Source: Comamonadaceae bacterium (GTDB taxonomy: Bacteria; Pseudomonadota; Gammaproteobacteria; Burkholderiales; Burkholderiaceae_C). From it: DNA of 64,000 nt. Below the pieces are notes generated by a model. The model ran no database searches. It was not told the DNA's origin and saw nothing but the letters and a program-made list of their open reading frames with translations. Positions within the stretch are counted from its first letter, which is position 1, and the number at the start of each line of letters is the position of its first letter. The translations under genes and the position numbers were made by a program. Positions 1 to 8,626 of the stretch are shown here, piece after piece. Where the stretch lies: contig CANBWP010000002.1 in assembly GCA_947373185.1 (NCBI GenBank), positions 124,001 to 188,000 of the forward strand. Reading direction: 5' to 3'.

Positions 1-919
1 CCGCGCTGCTGGAAGCCGCGCCATGGCTGAGCGCAAAGACACTGGCCCCTTGTGCATTGGGTGTGAAAAACGCATCGGCATGCACGCTCACAAACAAATC
101 GGCTTGGACTTTGCGGGCTTTTTGGACACGCACATGCAGCGGCACAAAGAAGTCGGCATCGCGTGTGAGGTAGGCCCGCATGGGGCTGCCGTTGACGTTG
201 CTGGCATTGATCCGGTCACGCAGTTTCAATGCAATTTGCAGCACCACATCTTTTTCTTGGGTGCCATTTGGGCCCACCGCGCCCGGGTCTTCTCCGCCAT
301 GGCCGGCGTCAATGGCGACCACGATCAAACGATCGGTGACGCTGGAGGGGGGCAGGGCATTGGCCGGCGGTGCAATTTGCAAAGCTGCTTGGCTGGGCGC
401 ACTGCTGCTGTTCGCGTTGTTGCCCTGCTTGTTCAGCCAGTCATTTAGGGGGTCGTTGCTTTGCGAGCGCTCTGCAATCCAACTCTCGAGCGGATCGACA
501 GGTGTGCTGGGGTACAAGTCCAGCACCAAGCGGTGCTGATAGGCGCCGACCGGTGTGAGTGCAAAAACCTGGGGCTGCACGGGCTGTTTCAAATCAAAGA
601 CCATGCGCACCACACCCGGGCTGTTCTGTGCCACACGCACTCCCGTGATGTTAGGGTCATCGGGTTTGATTTTGCCGACCCATTCTTTGACGGAAGGGTT
701 CAGCGCCAAGCCCTCAATGTCGATGGCCAAACGCGGCGGTGAGGGCACAAAGGTGTACTTGGTTTTGAGTGCCACGTCCGATTCGAGCGTGACACGTGAG
801 TAATCTTTGGCGGGCCAAACCCGCACGGCCATCAGGCTGGCGCCGCGGCTGATGTCTGGCCAGCCCAAAGTCAAGGCCAGGCCAGAAAGTTTCAAGCAAT
901 CACGTCGGTTCAAGGGCAT
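1..919 (-). CDS. amiC: N-acetylmuramoyl-L-alanine amidase AmiC (3' part missing)
   Basis: Periplasmic zinc amidase that cuts the amide bond between MurNAc and the stem peptide when daughter cells separate. The frame is open from the ATG at 919 to the window edge, so it is absent from the ORF track and its C-terminus lies outside. The N-terminus has a twin-arginine signal (NRRDCLKLSGLAL), as in Tat-exported E. coli AmiC. An AMIN-like region follows (about residues 30-140), then a linker rich in Ser, Asn, Ala and Pro. The Amidase_3 domain begins with VVAIDAGHGGEDPGAVG and contains QEKD and SVHADAF, the usual zinc-ligand neighbourhoods. The start overlaps the end of tsaE by 10 bases, so the two are probably co-transcribed. 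Family assignment is firm. Confidence 0.93.
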   Translation of the reverse strand, partial: MPLNRRDCLKLSGLALTLGWPDISRGASLMAVRVWPAKDYSRVTLESDVALKTKYTFVPSPPRLAIDIEGLALNPSVKEWVGKIKPDDPNITGVRVAQNSPGVVRMVFDLKQPVQPQVFALTPVGAYQHRLVLDLYPSTPVDPLESWIAERSQSNDPLNDWLNKQGNNANSSSAPSQAALQIAPPANALPPSSVTDRLIVVAIDAGHGGEDPGAVGPNGTQEKDVVLQIALKLRDRINASNVNGSPMRAYLTRDADFFVPLHVRVQKARKVQADLFVSVHADAFFTPNAQGASVFALSHGAASSSA

Positions 920-1482
920 GGTGGGGCACAAGCGCTGGGCGTGCCTCGCAAAGCGGATTGGAGCCCTTGCAAGATGCGCTGGCCCTTGGCCGTAGACGCC
1001 TTGCAAAAGACTGCGCGCATGTCGTTTTCGCCCACCTCAATGGCAATTTGCAAATCGGCGTCGGGCAACATGCCTTGGGCTTGTTCAGGCCATTCGGCAA
1101 TTTTCAAACCGGGGCTGGCAAAGAGGTCGCGAAAACCGGCTTCTTCAAATTCTTGGGGGTCGTTGAATCGGTAAAAATCAAAATGCCAAATGGCCAGTGG
1201 CGCGTGGCTTGCGGGCGCAAAGCCTTCATGCGGTTCGACCACTGCATAAGTCGGGCTTTTGATACGTCCCGTCACGCCCAGTGCTTGCAACAAATGCCGC
1301 ACCAACGTGGTTTTGCCAGCGCCCAAATTGCCTTGCAGTTCTAGGTAAGCATCCTGAAGCAGCGCTTGTTGCGCCAAGCCCATTGCGAACAGACGCGTTT
1401 GGTTTTCGTCCGCCCATTGCCAACTCGCCGCGCCATGGGGCTCGGGAGTTCCTACAATCTCAGGGTGAACACCACTCATCAT
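910..1482 (-). CDS. tsaE: tRNA threonylcarbamoyladenosine biosynthesis ATPase TsaE
   Basis: TsaE works with TsaB and TsaD to make the t6A modification at position 37 of ANN-decoding tRNAs. The protein is about 190 residues. It shows a P-loop (GNLGAGKTT) and the family motif around HFDFYR. The ORF track extends the frame to 1920, but the extra part has no family similarity and is antisense to queG. I chose the ATG at 1482 (a second ATG is at 1479) because a purine-rich AGAAAGAGA stretch lies directly upstream. Its 5' end overlaps the 5' end of divergent queG by about 18 bases, and its 3' end overlaps amiC. The tsaE-amiC pairing is common in proteobacteria. Confidence 0.92.
   Translation of the reverse strand: MMSGVHPEIVGTPEPHGAASWQWADENQTRLFAMGLAQQALLQDAYLELQGNLGAGKTTLVRHLLQALGVTGRIKSPTYAVVEPHEGFAPASHAPLAIWHFDFYRFNDPQEFEEAGFRDLFASPGLKIAEWPEQAQGMLPDADLQIAIEVGENDMRAVFCKASTAKGQRILQGLQSALRGTPSACAPPCP
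1453..1458 (+). promoter_or_regulatory. TACAAT -10-like element before queG
   Basis: TACAAT ends seven bases before the GTG start of queG, which would place transcription start on or near the start codon (a leaderless message). No convincing -35 box was found at the right spacing, so this is a weak call. It sits inside the 5' end of tsaE on the other strand. Confidence 0.35.
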
Positions 1483-2592
1483 TCTCTTTCTGTGAAGGCC
1501 AACAGGCCTGCTTTGGACGCTTCGCTTGTCGGGTCCGAGTTGCAAAAAGCCGCTCGGGCGTTGGGATTTTCTCAAATTGGCGTGACAGGTGTGAATTTGT
1601 CCGAAGCCGAGCCGGGATTGCAGGCTTGGCTGGCGGCAGGATTTCACGGCAGCATGAACTATATGGCAAGCCATGGCCTGAAACGCGCCCGGCCTGCACA
1701 ATTGGTGCCGGGGACCTTGAGCGTCATCACCGTGCGGATGGATTATCTGCCCGGCAATCAGGCTTTGCTCTCGGCAGAGACGGAAGGCCAGGCTCTGATG
1801 CGGCCGGCCCAAGGCGTTGTGTCGGTTTACGCCAGAGGCCGCGATTACCACAAGGTGTTGCGCAGTCGTTTGCAACAACTTCAAACCCGCATGGCTGAGA
1901 TCTTGGGACCATTTGGTCACCGCGTTTTCACAGACTCGGCGCCAGTCATGGAAGCCGAATTGAGCGTTCGCAGCGGTCAGGGCTGGCGCGGTAAAAACAC
2001 CTTGGTGTTGCAGCGCGACGCGGGTTCATTTTTCTTTTTAGGTGAACTGTTTGTCGACCTCGCACTGCCAAGCACAGAGCCTCTGAGTTCACATTGCGGC
2101 ACTTGCACAGCCTGTCTAGACAAGTGTCCGACACAGGCCATCGTGGCACCCTACCAATTGGATGCACGGCGCTGCATTTCTTACTTAACCATTGAGCATG
2201 CGGGGCCGATTCCCGAGGAATTTCGGCCCCTGATTGGCAACCGAATTTATGGGTGTGACGATTGTCAGTGGGCATGCCCTTGGAACAAATACGCGAAGAA
2301 AAGCCCCTTGCCAGACTTCAATGCGCGCGAGCCGCTGGTGGCGCCGCAACTGGCCGATCTCTTGGCTTGGGATGAGACCCTCTTTCTCAAAATGACCGAG
2401 GGCAGTGCCATTCGGCGCATTGGCCATGCGCGTTGGCTGCGCAATGTGGCGCTGGCCGCTGGCAATGCACTCAAGGCGCCCGCCAAACTTTCAGATGCAG
2501 AGGCAGCGCGCTTGCGGCAATCTTTGAAGAAATGGGCGGAGCACCCTGATCCTGTGGTGCAAGAGCAGGTGGCTTGGTCTTTGAAAATTTAA
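1465..2592 (+). CDS. queG: epoxyqueuosine reductase QueG
   Basis: Cobalamin- and Fe-S-dependent enzyme that reduces epoxyqueuosine to queuosine in tRNA. From the GTG at 1465 the protein is 375 residues, close to the family norm. Two 4Fe-4S sets are visible: CGTCTACLDKCP and CDDCQWACPW, with a further Cys in RRCISYL. The Asp in VFTDSAPVMEAE is the expected catalytic position. The start is uncertain. GTG 1465 gives a natural N-terminus, but an in-frame ATG at 1435 is also possible; the track start at 1366 is too long. No Shine-Dalgarno precedes GTG 1465, and a TACAAT lies 7-12 bases upstream. Its stop overlaps the stop of the convergent AEC permease gene by four bases. Confidence 0.93.
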   Translation: MNTTHHSLSVKANRPALDASLVGSELQKAARALGFSQIGVTGVNLSEAEPGLQAWLAAGFHGSMNYMASHGLKRARPAQLVPGTLSVITVRMDYLPGNQALLSAETEGQALMRPAQGVVSVYARGRDYHKVLRSRLQQLQTRMAEILGPFGHRVFTDSAPVMEAELSVRSGQGWRGKNTLVLQRDAGSFFFLGELFVDLALPSTEPLSSHCGTCTACLDKCPTQAIVAPYQLDARRCISYLTIEHAGPIPEEFRPLIGNRIYGCDDCQWACPWNKYAKKSPLPDFNAREPLVAPQLADLLAWDETLFLKMTEGSAIRRIGHARWLRNVALAAGNALKAPAKLSDAEAARLRQSLKKWAEHPDPVVQEQVAWSLKI

Positions 2593-3521
2593 GCGGCGAA
2601 TCCGCTGAAGCGCAGGCCCCGCAGCACACCCAGTGCAAAGGGCAAACTCAGCATGCCCAGCAAGGTGGACAGCGTGACCAAGCCCGCCACATAAGGCCCG
2701 TTGTAGCCCATTCTGGAGGCCAGCACATAGCAGGTTGAGGCGGTGGGCAGGGCCGAGAAAATAAGCAGCACCGTGGTTTGCAATTCGTTCAGCTGGAAGT
2801 ATTGCGCCAATGCCCAGGCCAAGCAGGGCAACACAAAGTGCTTGATGGACAGCACCATGCTGCCCAGCAACTTGCCGTGGTTCAGCGCTTTCAGCGCCAT
2901 GCCAGCGCCTGCTGACATCAAGCCCAAGGCCAAAGATGCTGCGCCAATGCGCGACAAGGTGGGGTCCAGCCACACCGGCACCCTCAGGCCCAGCAAATTG
3001 AACGCCAAGCCGCCCGTGGTGGCCAAGATAAGGGGGTTGCGAACCAGCTCACGCCAAAAACCGCTCTGGCCATGGCGAGCCATGGGCCACACCGCGGCCA
3101 CATTGAACATGGGCACACAAAAACCAATGAGCACGGAAATCAGCAACAAGCCCGGGGCGCCTGCAATGCGCTCCACCAAAGCCAAGGCAATGAAAGAGTT
3201 GAATCGAAAAGCGGTTTGCGCGCTGGCGGCGTGATCACGCGGGTCAAGCTGTTTGCCAACCCAAGGCCAATAGGGCAGGCTGTAGGTCAGAGCGATGGCC
3301 AACAAGCCCATCGATATGCCTGACATCAAAAAGCTGGAGGTGGCTTGAATGTCAAGCGGGCTTTTCACAATGGAGTGAAACAGCAGTACCGGAAACAAAA
3401 AATAATAGACCAAGGTCTCGGCTTGTTGCCAGACAGGACGGTTCAACCCAGTGAATTGGCACAAAAAGTAGCCACACAAAATGAGTGAAAAGTCGGGGAG
3501 TAGAAGTTGCGCGTAGTTCAC
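2589..3521 (-). CDS. AEC-family (auxin efflux carrier-like) permease
   Basis: A 310-residue, very hydrophobic protein with about ten predicted membrane segments in the AEC/MdcF arrangement: an N-terminal half of five helices, a polar central loop near residues 75-90, and a C-terminal half. Members export or import small organic acids such as malonate or malate; the substrate cannot be read from sequence. The start is GTG (3521), the only start that keeps the first helix (QLLLPDFSLILCGYFLC). The stop codon overlaps that of convergent queG. It stands alone on its strand, so context does not reveal a substrate. The nearby Bug-family binding protein is divergent and not evidently a partner. Confidence 0.85.
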   Translation of the reverse strand: MNYAQLLLPDFSLILCGYFLCQFTGLNRPVWQQAETLVYYFLFPVLLFHSIVKSPLDIQATSSFLMSGISMGLLAIALTYSLPYWPWVGKQLDPRDHAASAQTAFRFNSFIALALVERIAGAPGLLLISVLIGFCVPMFNVAAVWPMARHGQSGFWRELVRNPLILATTGGLAFNLLGLRVPVWLDPTLSRIGAASLALGLMSAGAGMALKALNHGKLLGSMVLSIKHFVLPCLAWALAQYFQLNELQTTVLLIFSALPTASTCYVLASRMGYNGPYVAGLVTLSTLLGMLSLPFALGVLRGLRFSGFAA

Positions 3522-3620
3522 CCCTCAAGCATAACGGCAGTCTTTGCCATTTCTGCCTTCAAAGTTGCCGGCTTATTGCTTATGATGTTGGATGGTTAAT
3601 TTGTGAACAAGGGAATTCGT

Positions 3621-4610
3621 ATGAACCGCCGATTGAGTTTGAATGTCAGTTTGTTGGCCACCGCCACATGGCTTGTGCTGAGCGCAGCCTCAGGTTCTGT
3701 ATGGGCTCAGGGCTATCCCAACAAGGTCATCAAGTTGCAGGTGCCATTTGCACCGGGCGGCACCACGGACATCGTGGCGCGCGTCATTGCTGACCCGCTG
3801 GGCAAAGCACTGGGGCAATCGGTCATTGTGGAAAACAAGGCTGGTGGTGGGGGTGTGGTGGGTGCTTCTGAAACGGTTCGCTCCGCCCCCGATGGCTATT
3901 CCTTGGGCATGGCCACGGTGTCCACGACAGCGGCCAATCCCGCCATCAACCCGAAAAACCCTTACAACCCGATCACCGACTTCACACCCATCATCAACAT
4001 TGCGGCCACCCCCAATGTGATTGCAGTGCACCCCAGTTTTCCGGCCAGAAACTACAAAGAATTTTTGGCTGAACTGAAAAAGAGCCCAGGTAAATACTCT
4101 TACTCTTCCTCAGGCACTGGTGGCATTGGTCACCTGCAAACCGAGTTGTGGAAAAGTTTGGCGGGCGTCTTTATCACCCACATCCCTTACCGCGGCGCAG
4201 GCCCTGCCTTGAACGACACGGTGGCCGGTCAGGTGCCCATCATTTTTGACAATTTGCCCTCTGCACTGCCCTTCATCCAAAGCGGTAAATTGATTGCGAT
4301 TGTGGTGGCAGCCCCGCAGCGTTTGGCCCAGTTGCCCAACGTGCCAACCTTCAAAGAAGTTGGTTTGGAGCCTGTCAATCGAATGGCCTATTACGGTATC
4401 TTGGGCCCCAAAAACATGCCCAAAGAGGTGGTCGACAAAATCAGCAATGGCGTGAAAAAATCCTTGGAAGATCCGGCTGTGCGAAAGCGCATTGAGGACA
4501 CCGGATCACTCATCGTTGCCAACACACCCGAGCAGTTTGCGGCGCAAATCAAGGCCGAATACGAGGTCTATAAAAAGGTTGTGGATTCACAAAACCTGAA
4601 ACTCGATTGA
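3621..4610 (+). CDS. Bug/TctC-family periplasmic substrate-binding protein
   Basis: Tripartite tricarboxylate transporter-type receptor, about 329 residues. It has a Sec signal peptide cleaved after SVWA. The mature start QGYPNKVIKLQVPF, then PGGTTDIVAR and the VENKAGGGG segment, are classic for the family. These proteins bind carboxylates and similar small acids in the periplasm. I prefer the ATG at 3621, preceded by AAGGGA, over the GTG at 3603 in the track. No tctA or tctB membrane genes are nearby, which is typical of the expanded orphan Bug proteins of Burkholderiales. Its stop overlaps the xerD start by one base, implying co-transcription. The ligand is unknown. Confidence 0.88.
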   Translation: MNRRLSLNVSLLATATWLVLSAASGSVWAQGYPNKVIKLQVPFAPGGTTDIVARVIADPLGKALGQSVIVENKAGGGGVVGASETVRSAPDGYSLGMATVSTTAANPAINPKNPYNPITDFTPIINIAATPNVIAVHPSFPARNYKEFLAELKKSPGKYSYSSSGTGGIGHLQTELWKSLAGVFITHIPYRGAGPALNDTVAGQVPIIFDNLPSALPFIQSGKLIAIVVAAPQRLAQLPNVPTFKEVGLEPVNRMAYYGILGPKNMPKEVVDKISNGVKKSLEDPAVRKRIEDTGSLIVANTPEQFAAQIKAEYEVYKKVVDSQNLKLD

Positions 4611-5518
4611 TGACCCCTGAAAGCCAGGCCGCCATCGACCGCTTTGTCGATGCGGTTTGGCTCGAAGATGGTTTGTCGGTCAATACCTTGGCTGCTTATC
4701 GCCGAGACCTTCAAGCCTTGGCCGCATGGCTTCAAGCCCATTCAGGCATTGCACTCGATGCCGCGCAAGAGGCGCATCTGCAAGCCTATTTTGCAGCGCG
4801 GCACAGCCTCTCTAAAGCCACCTCGGCCAACAGACGCCTCACGGTTTTCAAACGTTACTACCGCTGGGCACTTCGAGAGCGCGTGGTTCAAGCAGACCCC
4901 ACACTTCGCATGCTGGCTGCCAAACAAGCCTTGCGGGTGCCCAAAACTTTGTCGGAAGACCAGGTCGATGCCCTGCTCAATGCGCCCGATGGCAATACAG
5001 CCTTGGGTTTGCGAGACAAAGCCATGTTGGAGCTGATGTATGCCAGTGGTTTGCGAGTGTCTGAGTTGGTCAAACTCAAAACCCTGCATGTGTCACAGAA
5101 TGAAGGGGTGCTGCGCATCATGGGCAAGGGCAGCAAAGAACGCCTGGTGCCCTTTGGCGACTTGGCCCGCGACAGCCTTCTGAGCTACATGCAAAATGCG
5201 CGGGGCGCGCTGTTGGGTGCCAAGCAAACGGATGATTTGTTTGTCACGGCCAGTGGCCCCAAAGCGGGAACGGCCATGTCACGCATCATGTTTTGGCAGC
5301 TGATTAAAAAATATGCCGTCTTGGCGGGCATCACGGCGCCCTTGTCGCCACACACCTTGCGGCATGCCTTTGCCACGCACCTCTTGAACCATGGGGCTGA
5401 CCTGCGCTCAGTGCAGGTGCTCTTGGGTCATGCCGACATTTCAACCACCACCATCTACACCCATGTGGCCCGTGAGCGCTTGAAGAGCTTGCACGCGCAA
5501 CATCATCCGAGAGGCTGA
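4610..5518 (+). CDS. xerD: site-specific tyrosine recombinase XerD
   Basis: Resolves chromosome dimers at dif together with XerC; cytoplasmic, acting at the septum with FtsK. The 302-residue protein has a SAM-like N-terminal core-binding domain (residues 5-95) and a catalytic domain. All six catalytic positions are present: R149 (SGLRVSEL), K174 (GKGSKER), H248 and R251 (HTLRHAF), H274 (LLGHADI) and Y283 (TIYTHV). XerD rather than XerC is chosen from overall resemblance, and this is less certain than the family. Translation probably couples to the upstream Bug gene (TGATG overlap). It ends one base before the stop of convergent DUF455. Confidence 0.9.
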   Translation: MTPESQAAIDRFVDAVWLEDGLSVNTLAAYRRDLQALAAWLQAHSGIALDAAQEAHLQAYFAARHSLSKATSANRRLTVFKRYYRWALRERVVQADPTLRMLAAKQALRVPKTLSEDQVDALLNAPDGNTALGLRDKAMLELMYASGLRVSELVKLKTLHVSQNEGVLRIMGKGSKERLVPFGDLARDSLLSYMQNARGALLGAKQTDDLFVTASGPKAGTAMSRIMFWQLIKKYAVLAGITAPLSPHTLRHAFATHLLNHGADLRSVQVLLGHADISTTTIYTHVARERLKSLHAQHHPRG

Positions 5519-5519
5519 T

Positions 5520-6335
5520 TCAAAGCCCGCTCGCAGCCAAGCTTTGAAGTTCCTCTTCGCTGAATCCCGCTAAACGTCTGGCCGCCAGGTTGTAGGGCGA
5601 CTTGAGTTTGGGTGCATCGTAGGCTTGAATCAATTCGCGGTAGGTGAGGATCGGGTCTAGACCTCGCTGTTCGCACAAGTAGCGGTACCAGCGATTGCCC
5701 GCCGCCACATGGCCAATTTCTTCTTCCAAAATGATGTCCAAAATGCGACCCGCCGCCAAGTCGCCGGCACTGATCAATTTATTTTTGACACCTGGCGAAG
5801 CATCCAAGCCGCGCGCCTCCATGGTTCTGGGCACCAAACCAATGCGCGCCAAAATGTCGCCGCGTGTGCGCTCGGCCATGTCCCACAAGGCGTTGTGCGC
5901 CGGAAAGTCGCCGTAGTCAAAACCCATGCTGACCAAATGCGCTTGAAGCAATGAAAAGTGCTTGGCCTCTTCCTTGGCAATTTGCACCCAGTCCGTGTAG
6001 AAGGCGCTGGGCATGCCGCTAAAGCGCCAAACCACATCCAGCGCCAGATCGATGGCATTGAGCTCAATGTGTGCAATGGCGTGCAGCAAAAGGGCTCGCC
6101 CCTCTGGTGTGTTCATGGGTTTGGACTTGAGCGCGGTGTGCGCAACCAGGGCCGGCCGCGCAGGGCGACCTGGAACCAGACCCGGATCGGCAATGACGGC
6201 TAGCGTGTCAATGGGCAAGTCCCTGGGCAGACTGAGGGTCAATTCGGCTTTGCGGACTGCATTTTTTTCGAGCAAAGGTTCTAAGACGGCTTGTCTCAGG
6301 TGTTGGGCTTTAGGAGGAGTCAGAGGGCTGGCCAT
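5520..6335 (-). CDS. DUF455 family ferritin-like protein
   Basis: A 271-residue soluble protein of the DUF455 ferritin-like family. The helical core carries the expected di-iron ligand motifs: an Ile-Glu in AHIELNAID, EEAKHF, and a second ExxH in EEEIGHV. This suggests a di-metal site in a four-helix bundle, as in the MiaE/ferritin superfamily. The physiological reaction is not established. It is a single gene convergent with xerD and divergent from the gamma carbonic anhydrase; the 71-base gap holds the promoters of both. Family call is confident; function is unknown. Confidence 0.85.
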   Translation of the reverse strand: MASPLTPPKAQHLRQAVLEPLLEKNAVRKAELTLSLPRDLPIDTLAVIADPGLVPGRPARPALVAHTALKSKPMNTPEGRALLLHAIAHIELNAIDLALDVVWRFSGMPSAFYTDWVQIAKEEAKHFSLLQAHLVSMGFDYGDFPAHNALWDMAERTRGDILARIGLVPRTMEARGLDASPGVKNKLISAGDLAAGRILDIILEEEIGHVAAGNRWYRYLCEQRGLDPILTYRELIQAYDAPKLKSPYNLAARRLAGFSEEELQSLAASGL

Positions 6336-6406
6336 GCGCTATTTTAGGTTGCCTACAATGTGGGGTTTGGGCTCCAGCATTCTGAGCTTTCACAAGGGAG
6401 ACAAAC

Positions 6407-6931
6407 ATGTCTATTTATGCGTTGGACGACAAACAGCCTGTGGTGGCCGAAGGCGCTTGGGTGGCTGACAGTGCGCAAGTCATTGGCGCTGTGGAATTGG
6501 GCGTCAATGCCAGTGTTTGGTTTGGCACCGTCATTCGCGGTGACACCGAAACCATTCGCATCGGTGAGGGCACCAACATTCAAGACAGCAGTGTGCTGCA
6601 TGCCGACGTGGGCAAACCCCTGACGGTGGGCAAACACGTGACCGTGGGTCACCAAGTGATGTTGCATGGATGTACCATTGGCGATGAGTCCTTGATCGGC
6701 ATCGGCGCGGTGGTTTTGAACGGCGCCAAAATTGGCAAGAACTGTTTGGTGGGCGCTGGCTCTTTGGTCACTGAGGGCAAAGAATTTCCCGATGGTTCCA
6801 TGATCATGGGCTCACCCGCCAAAGTGGTTCGCGAACTGACACCCGAGCAAATCGAGGGTTTGCGCAGATCGGCCAAGCATTACATCCAAAACGCCCATCG
6901 CTTCCAATCAGGTTTGAAAAAAATTGTCTGA
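6407..6931 (+). CDS. gamma carbonic anhydrase-like hexapeptide protein
   Basis: A left-handed beta-helix protein of 174 residues built from repeated hexapeptides, of the YrdA/CaiE/gamma-CA group. Three metal-ligand histidines are present: H65 (VLHADVG), H82 (VGHQVM) and H87 (MLHGCTI). A C-terminal helix ([15 protein letters not shown]) packs on the trimer in relatives. Zinc binding is therefore likely, but many YrdA-type proteins show little carbonic anhydrase activity, so the reaction is uncertain. A good Shine-Dalgarno (AAGGGAGA) precedes the ATG, and a TACAAT -10-like box lies at 6354. The last eight bases overlap the start of hslO. Confidence 0.88.
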   Translation: MSIYALDDKQPVVAEGAWVADSAQVIGAVELGVNASVWFGTVIRGDTETIRIGEGTNIQDSSVLHADVGKPLTVGKHVTVGHQVMLHGCTIGDESLIGIGAVVLNGAKIGKNCLVGAGSLVTEGKEFPDGSMIMGSPAKVVRELTPEQIEGLRRSAKHYIQNAHRFQSGLKKIV

Positions 6932-7913
6932 ACTTCATAAATTTTTATTTGAGGGCTTGCCCGTTCGCGGCGCCATCGTTCGTTTAACCGATGCTTGGCA
7001 AGAGATCTTGCAAAGGCGCGCGGCCAATACACAGACGGGCGCTTACCCTGCGCCAGTCTCCGAGTTGTTGGGTCAGATGTCCGCTGCTGCGGTTTTGATG
7101 CAAGCCAATATCAAATTCAATGGCGCCTTGGTGCTGCAAATATTTGGCGATGGCCCCGTCAAATTGTCGGTGGTCGAAGTGCAACCTGATTTTGGCTTGC
7201 GTGCCACGGCCACCGTCCAAGGCGAGGTCTTGCCACAAGCATCGCTCAGCCACATGGTGAACCAAAACAATGAGGGCCGATGCGCCATCACGCTCGATCC
7301 GCTAGAGCGTTTGCCAGGTCAGCAGCCTTACCAAGGCGTGGTGCCTTTGTTTGGTGATCAAAAAGAAAAAATTGAAAACTTCAGTGAAATCTTAGAACAT
7401 TACATGTTGCAATCCGAGCAGCTGGACACCACCTTGGTCTTGGCCGCCAACGACCAGGTGGCAGCGGGTTTGCTGATTCAGCGATTGCCTTTGGAAGGCA
7501 TGGGCAATTTGGCGGGTCGCTACGATTCGGTGGAACGAGAGTCAGCACTGGGCAAAGATGAAGACTACAACCGCATTTCAATTTTGGCCAAAAGTCTGAA
7601 GGCCGACGAGTTGCTGGGCTTGGACGTTGAAACGGTGTTGCATCGCTTGTTCTGGGAAGAGCCTTTGCTTCGATTTGAACCTTTGGTGGGCGAAACAGGT
7701 CCGCGCTTTCAATGCACCTGCAGCCGTGAGCGAGTGGGTCGCATGATCAAAGGCTTGGGCGTCGAAGAGGCTGAAAGTATTTTGTCAGAGCGCGAGTCTA
7801 TCGAGGTCGGCTGTGAGTTTTGTGGTCAGCAATATCACTTTGACCCCGTCGACGCGGCCAGCCTTTTTACGCAGCCTGAAGCTTCACTGCAAAGCGGACC
7901 TGCTGTTCACTGA
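6924..7913 (+). CDS. hslO: Hsp33 redox-regulated chaperone
   Basis: Cytoplasmic holdase activated by oxidation and unfolding. The 329-residue protein has the Hsp33 N-terminal domain ([17 protein letters not shown] onward) and the C-terminal redox switch. Four zinc-binding cysteines are seen: C264-T-C266 and C297-E-F-C300. The start is TTG at 6924, eight bases inside the upstream gamma carbonic anhydrase gene; it is the only codon that preserves the conserved N-terminus. No clear Shine-Dalgarno is visible, so translation probably depends on coupling. The stop overlaps the stop of the convergent NadR-like gene by seven bases. Identity is firm. Confidence 0.94.
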   Translation: MSELHKFLFEGLPVRGAIVRLTDAWQEILQRRAANTQTGAYPAPVSELLGQMSAAAVLMQANIKFNGALVLQIFGDGPVKLSVVEVQPDFGLRATATVQGEVLPQASLSHMVNQNNEGRCAITLDPLERLPGQQPYQGVVPLFGDQKEKIENFSEILEHYMLQSEQLDTTLVLAANDQVAAGLLIQRLPLEGMGNLAGRYDSVERESALGKDEDYNRISILAKSLKADELLGLDVETVLHRLFWEEPLLRFEPLVGETGPRFQCTCSRERVGRMIKGLGVEEAESILSERESIEVGCEFCGQQYHFDPVDAASLFTQPEASLQSGPAVH

Positions 7914-8626
7914 CCGGCTGACTTCAGCAAATCGCTGAACAAGCGGTGTTCGCATTCTGAGTCGCTGCACAGATCGCAGCGCCAAGCTGTTTGACCTTGG
8001 TTCAAACCGTATTGGCTGACCTCGCGTTGTGAATGGGTGCTTTGCAGCGAGGGCAGTGCATTGCGCAGCACGGAGACTTGCGGCAAACCACCCAGGCCTT
8101 CGCTGATGGCCAGCAAGGCCGCATTCAATCTCGCGTCACCTTGACCATAAATCACTTTGAAGGGCAGCATGGCATCTTGCAAGGCTCTTCGGATGAGGCC
8201 GTCTACAGGTTCGCGAACATGCGCGCCGTCTCGTTGCAGGCCATCGGCTACCCAAGCCACATCCAAACCCATGAGCAGTGTCAAATCGAATTGCGCTTGG
8301 TGTGTGAGTGCCGAAGCATACAAGGACCGATCCTTGAAAATGAAGTCGCTGTAAACCGCTGTCATGAGGGGGGTGGTGTCAGCAATGACCCATTCAGAGG
8401 ACTGGAAAAAAATCGCTTGAGCATGCCGTTCGGCAATGTCTGCTTGCTCGTGCGCTTGGGGTGTTCTGCCATGGCCTTCGCACCAATCACGAAGGCTTTC
8501 AGGAACGCAAACTGCGTTCAGGCCTTGACCTGTCAAGACCTTGGCGAGGCCTAAGCTCAGACTGGTTTTGCCCGTACTTTCTGCGCCCAACAAAGCGATG
8601 CGAATGCATTTGGAGGCCGTGCTCAT
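7907..8626 (-). CDS. NadR-like P-loop kinase (putative nicotinamide riboside kinase)
   Basis: A 239-residue protein resembling the ribosylnicotinamide kinase domain of NadR, which phosphorylates nicotinamide riboside to NMN. It shows a P-loop GAESTGKTSLS (residues 14-24) and the SEWVIADTTPLMTAVYS segment. There is no adenylyltransferase or DNA-binding domain. The start ATG at 8626 overlaps the pnuC stop (ATGA), which supports a transport-then-phosphorylate pair with PnuC. Unusually, the C-terminal tail carries a Cys cluster, C217-x2-C220-x4-C225-x-H227, that could bind a metal; I do not recall it from NadR. The track start at 8773 is an over-extension into pnuC. Substrate is inferred from family and context. 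Confidence 0.82.
   Translation of the reverse strand: MSTASKCIRIALLGAESTGKTSLSLGLAKVLTGQGLNAVCVPESLRDWCEGHGRTPQAHEQADIAERHAQAIFFQSSEWVIADTTPLMTAVYSDFIFKDRSLYASALTHQAQFDLTLLMGLDVAWVADGLQRDGAHVREPVDGLIRRALQDAMLPFKVIYGQGDARLNAALLAISEGLGGLPQVSVLRNALPSLQSTHSQREVSQYGLNQGQTAWRCDLCSDSECEHRLFSDLLKSAGQ

Noticed and set aside
23-448. 141-residue plus-strand ORF at the window start
   Set aside because: Antisense to amiC, whose frame continues past base 1 and is confirmed by amidase motifs.
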